Shown here in pieces: positions 9,901 through 17,188 of a DNA stretch of 45,536 nt. The DNA is taken from NCBI GenBank assembly GCA_011390515.1, contig JAABSJ010000022.1, positions 1-45,536 on the forward strand, read 5' to 3'. The notes beneath the pieces are model-generated. The model was given only the letters and a program-made list of their open reading frames with translations. It made no database searches and was not told where the DNA came from. Made by a program: the position numbers and the translations under genes. Source of the DNA: Oscillatoria sp. (GTDB lineage Bacteria > Cyanobacteriota > Cyanobacteriia > Cyanobacteriales > Laspinemataceae). Within the stretch, counting starts at the first letter, position 1; each line of letters opens with the position of its first letter.

Positions 9901-12030
9901 ACTGGGGTGTTAGGCATGACGGGTTTATTATTACAAACCCCACTTTCTAATCAGCAACGGGATTGTGCTGAAACCATCCGCATCAGTGGGGAACATTTGT
10001 TGCGGGTCATCAATGATATTTTGGACTTTTCAAAGCTGGAAGCCGGAGAAATGAATCTCGAATCTTTAGATTTTCAACTGTCAACTTGTATTGAAGAAGT
10101 CGTGTATTTATTAGCGGCTCCAGCTCATGAAAAGGGGTTAGAATTAGCGGTCTGGATTGACCCGAAGGTTCCGCAACACTTAATCGGAGATCCAGCCCGC
10201 CTCCGTCAGATTCTGTTAAATTTGGTTAACAATGGGATTAAATTTACTCAGCGCGGGGAGGTGGTTGTTCAGGTCAATCAGTCGATGAAGCAGGAATCGT
10301 TAGATCCAAAAGGGCAAGAAGTTTGGCTGCGGTTTACGGTGCAAGATACGGGGATTGGTATCCCCAGTTCTCGCCAGAAAAAACTGTTTCAATCTTTTTC
10401 TCAAGTGGATACTTCCACCACCCGAAGCTATGAAGGGACAGGGTTGGGACTGGCGATTTGTAAACAATTGGTGGAACTGATGGGGGGCGAAATCGGGGTA
10501 GACAGTTACCCCGATCAAGGCTCTAATTTTTGGTTTGAACTCAAGTTTCGCAAACAGGGGACTCGGGTATCTGGTTCAATTCCCCGTTGTGCTCTGCCGA
10601 TGGCTTTCTCTTCGGTTAAGGTATTGGTGGCTCACCCGAGTGCCTCGACTCGTCAATCGTTACGATATCTAGCTGCAGATTGGGGAATTGGTCTTGATGA
10701 GGTGGAAAATTATAGCAAGTTGTGCCAGACTGTGCAAGAGGCAGCCACCGCAGGACAACCCTATCAAGTGGCGATCGTTGACCTCCATTTGCTCTTAGGA
10801 ATTGAGTGCGATCGCCAGGAGAACGGAGACTTTAAAGATGATTGTACAGATTGTAGCCTGAGTCACGAGTCTAATCCCGCCCTCGTCGAGGAATTTATTC
10901 AAAAATTATCCCCGTTTCCCCCAGAAACTTCCTTATTTTTGATGACAACCCTCCCCTATCGCGATCACGCCTTGGCACTGGTCCAATCCTCACAACAGCG
11001 GGGGTTGAGTTTTGTGGAAGGACATCTGGTCAAACCCGTGCGATCGTCCCAACTGTTGAATAGTCTGATGACTGTGGTCCTACGCCCGCAAACCGTGGAG
11101 GATCAATCCGGGGGAGGCAGTCCCCCCGTTTCTCAACCCGCCCAAACCCCAGTGGAACCCCGGACTCCTTCCACGGTGAATATTTTAGTGGCGGAAGACC
11201 ACCCGATTAATCAACAGGTGATTCTCCACCAATTAGAGGCATTAGGCTATCAAGGGGAATGTGTGGAAAATGGTGTCGAAGCGATCGCCCGCCTCGGCCA
11301 AAAGCGCTACGATATCGTCTTAATGGACTGTCAAATGCCCGGATTAGATGGCTATCAAACTACCCAAGAAATCCGCAAACGGGAAGCAACTGGGTCCCTC
11401 TCCCCCTCTGCCGATGGCGATTCCTCGGACCCGTCCCCACCTCACAAAACCGTTGTCATTGCTCTCACGGCTCATGCCATGTCTGCGGAACGGGAGAAGT
11501 GTCTCTCCGCTGGCATGGATGACTATATCAGCAAACCCGTCCATCTGGATCACTTGAGTGCGCTTTTAGAACGGTGGATTGCTCGATCCGATCAGCCGAT
11601 CAACCCATTGAGTCAACCCCCAGAACCGGATTCCTCGACTCCGGATCTACCTGCGGATCCTGCCGAGGCGATCGCTTCGGACGACCCCCCCTCAATCAAC
11701 CTGAATCGTCTGGAAGAAGTCTCTCGCGGCAAAAAAGCACTCCAGCGCCGCTTGTTAGAGGCATTTGCCACCACAGCCACTGCGGATACCCAGGCGATCG
11801 CCTCCGCCATTCAAGCCAATGATTGTGTTAAGGTTGACCGGGTATCTCATCGACTCAAAGGCTCCAGTGCCAATGTCGGCGCGCAAGGGATGTCGGCCCT
11901 CGCTGAACAGATAGGCACTCTCGCTCGGGAAAATCGCTTATCTGAAGCCAACTCCCCTTTATCTCGCTTGCAAGCTCAATTACAGAGCGTTCGCGAGTTT
12001 ATTGACACTCATCTAACCGAGTTACCTTAA
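6928..12030 (+). CDS. Multi-domain hybrid histidine kinase with receivers and HPt
   Basis: This is a 1700-residue soluble sensor kinase with no membrane segment. The order is: low-complexity N-terminus, GAF (about 185-335), a weak PAS-like region (about 355-465), PAS (575-683), PAS_3 (715-836), PAS_4 (845-958), HisKA with phospho-accepting H985 (NMSHEIRTPM), HATPase_c (about 1090-1212 with DTGIGI and GTGLGLAI), a degenerate receiver, a complete receiver with D1467 (LMDCQMPGLDG), and a C-terminal HPt with H1641 (HRLKGSSANVG). The expected route is H985 to D1467 to H1641 and then to an unknown response regulator. The first receiver (about 1228-1375) has lost its acidic pocket (VLVAHPSAS) but keeps D1285 and the lysine in LVKPVR. 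A weak AAAGG lies before the ATG. A receiver-kinase follows 436 bp downstream and may belong to the same pathway. The signal is unknown. Confidence 0.92.
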   Translation: MVIPVEPTPLSSSRTRQLTPIKSVESSQPSASTRNPGIVLELLDLAWNQDDETIPETFEGKTRATSVQNQESHPQGQSKPVRVEVSFRLDSDHWKELMQSMAIAIEEQQSWQWEGRLISANPQTSQQQSVETPAQTDPPLTREVARVKGCSNRSSFHSQSDFSGGCQGDLDPELDHPSSDSSYLTALVEIQEQLLMAVTPDFESETQLYQEILQRLAQVSGATGAYFWETQGTGNGGGTGLRSQWYADNFPSPGMVPNLPDLEQISASGFQAISLAVAELPESDRSFFADRPIASILLIPAIADDCCRGWMGLEYPHQNPVSPGEISILQTAVRAIAADRRQSQGDIQGSGLFSVPEPWGAIALLDPEGTLLEIETLGNRGGGDSGMAEDVGLPFWNNRGWSPPECQETCHQSHETQEQLKQAIATAAEGKFVRSYFELDLRNGSSKGVNFSIKPVFDRHHQVLFLIWKGLRAIAPDRVQTSEESSEAPESLTSDPNPRDCPGVEPIPLQSSMLLTVELRQSRSCIRKPHPTSAHRDASTGLFLKHPKHPKHIRVRIPTRTQRNLEGEPIASGSWLERGVNEASDAIAITDLHGTLTYQNRAFQEQFGYSRDEINAAGGICQLYGTPELEREICQSVRRGYRWCAEVLLQTKDRTGKRAWLRAHPIPDETGAVVGIFSIYTNILEAMDGDCAGEPWSQCDRSNQKCLDRLQESNRRLQLALEGSNLELWDWNLETGDLFIGKKWRAIADWLPDETLNPVQSWRRLIHPDDLPRAIADWNHHLNGGVPVCEIEYRIRTKTGQWQWILDRGKVVERDSQGKILRILGTHKDITPRKQYQEALEKERLQLREIINRAPVAMAMLDRNLRYIAHSQKWFSDYNGDRCGNPPSWIGCHFFDVIPDLFERWHPLLDRVLAGEAFSSREDCWERADGSKLYQRWAIQPWYSPTGDVGGIAIVTDNINELVEARETALEAARIKSQFLANMSHEIRTPMTGVLGMTGLLLQTPLSNQQRDCAETIRISGEHLLRVINDILDFSKLEAGEMNLESLDFQLSTCIEEVVYLLAAPAHEKGLELAVWIDPKVPQHLIGDPARLRQILLNLVNNGIKFTQRGEVVVQVNQSMKQESLDPKGQEVWLRFTVQDTGIGIPSSRQKKLFQSFSQVDTSTTRSYEGTGLGLAICKQLVELMGGEIGVDSYPDQGSNFWFELKFRKQGTRVSGSIPRCALPMAFSSVKVLVAHPSASTRQSLRYLAADWGIGLDEVENYSKLCQTVQEAATAGQPYQVAIVDLHLLLGIECDRQENGDFKDDCTDCSLSHESNPALVEEFIQKLSPFPPETSLFLMTTLPYRDHALALVQSSQQRGLSFVEGHLVKPVRSSQLLNSLMTVVLRPQTVEDQSGGGSPPVSQPAQTPVEPRTPSTVNILVAEDHPINQQVILHQLEALGYQGECVENGVEAIARLGQKRYDIVLMDCQMPGLDGYQTTQEIRKREATGSLSPSADGDSSDPSPPHKTVVIALTAHAMSAEREKCLSAGMDDYISKPVHLDHLSALLERWIARSDQPINPLSQPPEPDSSTPDLPADPAEAIASDDPPSINLNRLEEVSRGKKALQRRLLEAFATTATADTQAIASAIQANDCVKVDRVSHRLKGSSANVGAQGMSALAEQIGTLARENRLSEANSPLSRLQAQLQSVREFIDTHLTELP

Positions 12031-12146
12031 ATCCAAAGGTCAAACGGTTAACCCACCCCCTCCGATTTTTTAACCGGAATTGAGTTGTTAATCAGCCCCT
12101 CTTGTCCAGGGGGGTTTGGGGGGATGGGTTGAGAATTCAAACGACC

Positions 12147-12161
12147 AGAAACCGGGTTTCT
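12147..12161. repeat. Dispersed palindrome AGAAACCGGGTTTCT, copy 2
   Basis: This is an exact copy of the palindrome at 5221-5235, located between the two kinase genes. Confidence 0.6.
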
Positions 12162-12211
12162 AGTCCTCACAGACTGGAGTAGAACGTCCATGTTTTGGCA
12201 ACCTCCCCAGG

Positions 12212-12327
12212 GGGAACATCTCAAGAAGGACAGTTGGCCCTCACCCTAAATCCCTCTCCCAACCCTTCGACTTAGCTCAGGGGGAGAGGGATTTAGGGTG
12301 AGGGCGACCCTTGAAGGAGATGCTCCC
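12212..12327. mobile_element. MITE of the GGGAGCATCTC family
   Basis: A 116-bp element is bounded by GGGAACATCTC and GAGATGCTCCC, an 11-bp terminal inverted repeat with one mismatch. Its core is a long perfect hairpin, with arms 12238-12260 and 12282-12304. The ends match the MITE inserted in the PIN toxin gene at 36833-36942. No clean target duplication is visible. Its hairpin could also stop transcription between the two kinases. Confidence 0.7.
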
Positions 12328-12466
12328 GAACCAGGTTATCAATGAGAATACCGATACTTTAACAGTAGCCGGTCTAAATTATCATAAAAATCAGGGTACA
12401 TTATGTTTAGAGTTCCAGGGCAACGGGAAAAAATTAAACGCAAAAATTATCAATGATAACTAGATT

Positions 12467-13744
12467 ATGGGTAAAATTTTAGCGATTGATGATGATATTA
12501 CGGTACAGATTGTTTTGCAAGACTTGCTTGAAAGTGAAGGTCATGATGTGGCGATCGCCTCCGATGGGGAGGAGGGTATCCACCAAGCAGAGCAACTCCG
12601 TCCCGATTTAATTATTTGCGACTGGATGATGCCTCAACTGGATGGATTAGCTGTCTGCAAGCACGTCAAAGCCAACCCCGCTTTATCCAGTACCTTTTTT
12701 ATTCTTTTAACCGCCCGCGAACTGGTGACCGATCGCGTGATTGGTTTGGACTCCGGGGCCGATGATTTCCTCTCTAAACCCATCGACACTGAGGAACTTA
12801 TGGCCCGGGTTCGCGCCGGTTTACGCCTGAGTAAAACCCTCAAGGATTTACAACGCGCACAGTCTCAATTAATCCAAAGCGAAAAAATGTCCAGCATTGG
12901 TCAACTTGTCGCTGGAGTCGCTCATGAAATCAACAATCCCGTTACCTTTATTTACAGCAATCTCAGTCATCTCCAAGACTATACCCAAGACTTAATTGAC
13001 CTGGTGCAGTTATATCAACAAGCAGTCAATCAACCCAGTGATGCGATTCAAACCAAACTCGACTCCATCGATTTGAATTTCATGTTGCAAGATTTACCCA
13101 AAGTTATTGGTTCCATGCAACATGGGAGCGATCGCATTCGTAAAATTGTCCTATCTCTCCAAGAATTCACCCATTTTGAACGCTCCGGACTCCAGTGCAT
13201 TCAAATCAATGAAGCCCTGGAAAACACCTTGTTAATTTTAGGTCATCGCTTGCAATCCAACGAAACTCATCAACAGATTCAGGTGATTAAAAATTACGGA
13301 AAATTACCCTCGATTGAATCCTACGCCGCCCAAATCAATCAAGCCTTTTTACAAATCCTCAATAATGCCATTGATGCCATAGAAACGACTCCTCTGCACT
13401 CCGCTTCTCATCCAGGTTGTTTGACCATTAACACTGAAAGTTTGAGCGAAAATAGAGTTTCAATTCGGATTGCCGATAATGGTCCGGGAATTCCCGAATC
13501 CGTTAAATCCCAAATTTTTGACCCATTTTTTAGTACAAAATCCGTCGGTTCAGGAACCGGACTCGGATTATCAATGGTTTATCAAATTGTCGTGCAGCAA
13601 CATCAAGGAACCATTGAATGTATTTCTCATCCCCAAAAAGGAACCGAATTTAAAATAGAATTACCCATTCGGATTCAGTCGGCTAAAGCGAGCGATCGGC
13701 CAGGTATCAAAACTGAAGATTTTCCCTTGCAGCAACCCGAGTGA
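12467..13744 (+). CDS. Receiver-histidine kinase fusion
   Basis: This is a 425-residue cytoplasmic protein. An N-terminal receiver (residues 3-120) has the acidic pocket DDD at 8-10, phospho-acceptor D52 ([12 protein letters not shown]) and the conserved lysine in LSKPID. A coiled-coil linker leads to a HisKA domain with H153 ([11 protein letters not shown]) and a HATPase_c domain ([19 protein letters not shown]). The order REC-HisKA-HATPase means kinase activity is probably controlled by phosphorylation of its own receiver by an upstream kinase or HPt. The large HPt-containing kinase just upstream is an obvious candidate donor, but that is inference. Genes of this layout are common in filamentous cyanobacteria. 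Confidence 0.92.
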   Translation: MGKILAIDDDITVQIVLQDLLESEGHDVAIASDGEEGIHQAEQLRPDLIICDWMMPQLDGLAVCKHVKANPALSSTFFILLTARELVTDRVIGLDSGADDFLSKPIDTEELMARVRAGLRLSKTLKDLQRAQSQLIQSEKMSSIGQLVAGVAHEINNPVTFIYSNLSHLQDYTQDLIDLVQLYQQAVNQPSDAIQTKLDSIDLNFMLQDLPKVIGSMQHGSDRIRKIVLSLQEFTHFERSGLQCIQINEALENTLLILGHRLQSNETHQQIQVIKNYGKLPSIESYAAQINQAFLQILNNAIDAIETTPLHSASHPGCLTINTESLSENRVSIRIADNGPGIPESVKSQIFDPFFSTKSVGSGTGLGLSMVYQIVVQQHQGTIECISHPQKGTEFKIELPIRIQSAKASDRPGIKTEDFPLQQPE

Positions 13745-13898
13745 GAAATAGTAAATCACAGGAAGTTGTAAATTTATCCCCCGCCTGTAGGGGCGATTCG
13801 AGAATCGCCACGACTCCTAAATCCCGTCCATAGTTCTAATTTCAGACGAATTTAAGTTAAGCTAAAACTAGAACCTACTCTTTCCCCTAACAGTGCTG

Positions 13899-15071
13899 AT
13901 GTCCGATCGCCCCATTTATCTCGACTGTCATGCCACCACCCCGGTAGATCAACGGGTGATGGAGGCGATGTTGCCTTATTTTACCGACTATTTCGGGAAT
14001 CCTGCCAGCATCAATCATCAATATGGATGGGAAGCAGAAGCTGCCATTCAACAAGCTAGAGAGACCCTAGCGGATGCCATTCATGCCTCCCCAGAAGAAA
14101 TTATTTTTACCAGTGGTGCAACGGAAGCTAATAATTTAGCCATTAAAGGGGTGGCGGAAAGTTATTTTCAAAAAGGACGGCATATCATTACGGTTCAAAC
14201 GGAACATAATGCCGTTCTCGACCCCTGTGCCTACTTGGAAACTTTGGGATTTGAAATTACTTATTTGCCGGTTAAACCCGATGGATTGCTAGATTTATCC
14301 GAATTAGAAAATGCCTTGCGTGCGGATACGGTGTTGGTATCTGTAATGGCAGCAAACAATGAAATTGGCGTTTTACAACCGTTGGCAGAAATTGCGTTAC
14401 TCTGTAAAGAAAGAGGGATTATTTTTCATACAGATGCCGCCCAAGCGATTGGTAAAATACCCCTGGATGTGCAGGAGATGCAGGTGGATTTAATGTCATT
14501 AACCGCCCATAAAATTTATGGACCAAAAGGGGTGGGTGCACTCTATGTTCGTCGGCGTAATCCTCGGGTGAAAATTGCGCCTCAGATTCATGGGGGAGGA
14601 CATGAACGGGGATTGCGATCGGGGACCCTGTATGTGCCTCAGATTGTCGGATTTGCCAAAGCGGTGGCGTTGGGATTGGCAGAAATGGAGTCAGAATGCG
14701 ATCGCCTGATGACATTGCGACAGCGGTTATGGGAACAATTGCAATCTTTGGAGTCGGTGTTTTTGAATGGTCATCCCACCCAACGATTAGCGGGTAACTT
14801 AAATATTAGTGTGGCGGGAGTGGATGGTCAAGCGTTGTTGTTAGGACTACAATCGGTGATGGCAGTGTCATCAGGTTCCGCTTGTACTTCGGCAAAAATT
14901 GCGCCATCTCATGTGTTGGAGGCAATCGGGCGATCGCCAGAGTTGGCATTTGCTTCAGTGCGATTTGGCATCGGGCGATTTAATACGGTGGAGGAGATTG
15001 ATAGAGTGGCGCAACAGGCGATCGTCACGATTGAATCGTTACGGAAAGTGCGGGGAGGATTGGTGAGGTAG
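13899..15071 (+). CDS. Cysteine desulfurase, NifS/IscS family
   Basis: This PLP-dependent class V aminotransferase-fold enzyme takes sulfur from cysteine for iron-sulfur cluster and thio-cofactor assembly. It begins RPIYLDCHATTPVD. The PLP lysine is K205 (SLTAHKIYGPKG), and the catalytic cysteine is C329 in the loop SSGSACTSAKIAPSHVL, which resembles group I (NifS/IscS) enzymes. The length is 390 residues from the ATG at 13899. An in-frame GTG at 13893 would add two residues, and neither start has a clear ribosome-binding site. No iscU, nif or suf gene is adjacent. The stop codon lies inside a direct repeat whose second copy closes the following two-gene cassette. Confidence 0.93.
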   Translation: MSDRPIYLDCHATTPVDQRVMEAMLPYFTDYFGNPASINHQYGWEAEAAIQQARETLADAIHASPEEIIFTSGATEANNLAIKGVAESYFQKGRHIITVQTEHNAVLDPCAYLETLGFEITYLPVKPDGLLDLSELENALRADTVLVSVMAANNEIGVLQPLAEIALLCKERGIIFHTDAAQAIGKIPLDVQEMQVDLMSLTAHKIYGPKGVGALYVRRRNPRVKIAPQIHGGGHERGLRSGTLYVPQIVGFAKAVALGLAEMESECDRLMTLRQRLWEQLQSLESVFLNGHPTQRLAGNLNISVAGVDGQALLLGLQSVMAVSSGSACTSAKIAPSHVLEAIGRSPELAFASVRFGIGRFNTVEEIDRVAQQAIVTIESLRKVRGGLVR

Positions 15072-15128
15072 AGGGATGAACCACTGATTTCACGGATTTT
15101 CACTGAGGGATTTGGGGATTTGATTGAG
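15065..15128 (+). repeat. Direct repeat flanking the ATPase/DUF4276 cassette, left copy
   Basis: This copy starts GAGGTAGAGGGATGAACC, identical for 18 bases to the right copy at 17121. After a 4-base gap it continues nearly identical through TTTCACGGATTTTCAC and GGATTTGGGGATTTGAT. It covers the stop codon of the cysteine desulfurase. Read on the minus strand, it also preserves the frame and stop of the adenylate cyclase 3' end seen in the right copy. Confidence 0.85.
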
Positions 15129-15142
15129 AGTGAGCCTAAAAC

Positions 15143-15171
15143 TTGACAATTGCCACACAATACTTGAATAT
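15143..15171 (+). promoter_or_regulatory. Possible promoter of the ATPase/DUF4276 cassette
   Basis: TTGACA (15143-15148) is followed 17 bases later by GAATAT (15166-15171), about 94 bases before the ATPase start. The cassette would then carry its own promoter just inside the left direct repeat. Confidence 0.35.
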
Positions 15172-15264
15172 TTCTAATATTTTCTATTTCCAGATAATTA
15201 AACCCCCAAAACCCTACAATTTTCAACCTGATATCATTTCACACCCTAGCCACCCCTGAACATT

Positions 15265-16476
15265 ATGTTTTCACGAATAACATTGGAGAACTTTTTCAGT
15301 TTCCGAGGTCCAACCACCATAGAACTGAATCCCGGTCTGAATATTCTGTTGGGAATTAATGGCAGTGGAAAATCCAATTTACTCAAAGCCATTCAGCTAT
15401 TATCCCAGTCGATTATTGGGAATGGCTTGGAATTCATATTTTTAAAGACCTGGGGCGGATTTCCCACGGTAGCAAATTTTAATGCCTATGAGAAAGACTA
15501 TATTAAATTATGTTTTGAATTTAATAAAGAAGTCATTAATAGCATAAATAATCACCAAGGGTTTCAATTTCGGCAGAATCCCATTTATGAACTAACGATT
15601 TATAAGGTGGGGTTAACGTCTTATGGGGTAGCCGAAAAATTATATTCTAAAAATTTTCCTAACCCTGATTTTATTTTTATGGAAATGAATAATGCTCAGG
15701 GAATAATTTCTACAAGGGAAGAGGGAAGGGTTGGCATCCAAAAATACCCCCAAGACCATCAAAAAGTTACTTTCAAATCAACTGAGCCGGTTTTGAGGCA
15801 AATTTCCGATCCAGAAAGATTCTATCCCCTGTTTACCCTGAAAAGAGCCTTAGAATCTGCTGCTGTCTATTCTGATTTTGATACAACTTTTTCTAGTCTC
15901 ATCAGACAACCTGCCAACTATGGCACAGAGACCAAGTTATTGCCTGATGGACAAAATTTAATAACAATTCTTAATAAAATTAAAAATATTCATTCGCTCT
16001 CCTATGAGAAAATTGAAGAAGCCATTCAGAAAATCAATCCCTTTTTCAAGGATATTAATTTTGATTTTATCGGTTCCAAGTTATATCTAGTTCTTCGGGA
16101 AAAGAATTTAAGTCGGTCTGTTTCTATTGACCAGATTTCCGATGGAACGCTGCGCTATCTTCTGTTGTTATCTGTATTATTTAACCCCGAACGGGGCAAT
16201 CTAGTCTGTCTTGACGAACCGGAAACTAATCTTCATCCGGACATGATTAATACGGTTGCGGAAGCCCTGAAACAAGCCTCAAAAGAGACTCAAATCATTC
16301 TGACGACTCATTCACCCTTGCTCCTGAATTTATTTGAGCTAGAGGATGTCTTGGTTTTTGAAAAAAACGAGGGCAATGAAACGGTCGTCAATTACAGTTT
16401 TTCGGATGAAGTGGATGAAGATGTTTTGGTGGGACAAGCTTGGTTACAAGGGTTGATAGGTGGCAAGCGATGGTAG
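15265..16476 (+). CDS. OLD/RecF-like ABC-type ATPase of a two-gene cassette
   Basis: This is a 403-residue ATPase of the AAA_21/AAA_15 group, ABC-type and related to RecF, SMC and OLD. It begins with the family's usual MFSRITLENFFSFRG. Walker A is GINGSGKS at residues 30-37. An ABC signature-like ISDGT lies at 291-295, Walker B LVCLDEPE with D317/E318, and the switch histidine in LTTHSP at about 349. The middle part (about 60-280) is diverged and AT-rich. It overlaps the downstream DUF4276 gene by 7 bases, so the two are translationally coupled and probably act as a complex. Such pairs resemble class 4 OLD/PARIS-type abortive-infection systems, in which the ATPase senses infection and a TOPRIM partner acts as effector. 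That role is inferred from family and layout. The gene is more AT-rich than both neighbours. Confidence 0.85.
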   Translation: MFSRITLENFFSFRGPTTIELNPGLNILLGINGSGKSNLLKAIQLLSQSIIGNGLEFIFLKTWGGFPTVANFNAYEKDYIKLCFEFNKEVINSINNHQGFQFRQNPIYELTIYKVGLTSYGVAEKLYSKNFPNPDFIFMEMNNAQGIISTREEGRVGIQKYPQDHQKVTFKSTEPVLRQISDPERFYPLFTLKRALESAAVYSDFDTTFSSLIRQPANYGTETKLLPDGQNLITILNKIKNIHSLSYEKIEEAIQKINPFFKDINFDFIGSKLYLVLREKNLSRSVSIDQISDGTLRYLLLLSVLFNPERGNLVCLDEPETNLHPDMINTVAEALKQASKETQIILTTHSPLLLNLFELEDVLVFEKNEGNETVVNYSFSDEVDEDVLVGQAWLQGLIGGKRW

Positions 16477-17135
16477 TCAATGTGACAATTTATATTGAGG
16501 GGGTCTACTCAGAAAATCCTTCGGTATTAACTGTTGATAATACGGCTGTTTTTCGGGAAAACTTTTATAAATTATTATCTCAAAAGCTATCCCCTGACGA
16601 CTTTAATCTCATCATTCAACCCTTTGGAAGTATCAGCCAAACCAAAAAATATCTTGAATTGATAGAAAAGCACCATTCTAATGCAGTTATTCTCATTGAT
16701 TTAGATGGGCCAAAAGAAAAAATACCCGAAAGATTGGCGCGATATCAACCGTTTGATACAACCCGGATTTTTTTTATGATCCAGGAAATGGAAGCGTGGA
16801 TACTGTCTCAAGTTGATAAAATTGAAGAATTTGGGAAGAGTGAAGGATTGACTCGAAAAAAAGAAAATCAAGATATCGGCAGCAATCCTTTACTTAAAAA
16901 TAAACATCCGGAAGAGATTGACAAGCCTAGTGAAAAATTAAAAACTCTGTTCGGCCAATATTTTGAGTCGGTAAAAGTTGTTAGGGGACAACAGAGAACA
17001 AAAAAGAAACAATACTCGAAAGCTAAGGATGGACCAAAATTAATAGGATTGCTGGATTTGGAACGGTTGATGGAGGATTTTGATGAAGTTGAGCGATTAA
17101 TTGATTATATCGGCTCAATTGAGGTAGAGGGATGA
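16470..17135 (+). CDS. DUF4276 TOPRIM-like partner of the ATPase
   Basis: This 221-residue protein matches DUF4276 by its ordered motifs: IYIEG with E10, VILIDLDGP with D77 and D79, and IQEMEAWILS around 104-113, followed by a lysine-rich segment (KKKQYSKAKDGPK) and a leucine-rich C-terminal helix. A single Glu then D-x-D is the metal-binding pattern of TOPRIM nucleases, so it could be the effector half of the pair. The start is the ATG at 16470, with AGGTGG about 7 bases upstream and a 7-base overlap with the ATPase stop. An in-frame TTG at 16440 is less likely. The last four codons and the stop lie inside the right direct repeat. Nuclease activity is not demonstrated by sequence alone. Confidence 0.75.
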   Translation: MVVNVTIYIEGVYSENPSVLTVDNTAVFRENFYKLLSQKLSPDDFNLIIQPFGSISQTKKYLELIEKHHSNAVILIDLDGPKEKIPERLARYQPFDTTRIFFMIQEMEAWILSQVDKIEEFGKSEGLTRKKENQDIGSNPLLKNKHPEEIDKPSEKLKTLFGQYFESVKVVRGQQRTKKKQYSKAKDGPKLIGLLDLERLMEDFDEVERLIDYIGSIEVEG

Positions 17136-17188
17136 ACCCAACCACGGATTTCACGGATTTTCACGGAAGGATTTGGGGATTTGATGGA
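17121..17188 (+). repeat. Direct repeat flanking the ATPase/DUF4276 cassette, right copy
   Basis: This is the counterpart of 15065-15128. It contains the stop codon of the DUF4276 gene and, on the other strand, the last codons and stop of the adenylate cyclase. Both outer genes therefore end inside a copy of the same sequence. Confidence 0.85.
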
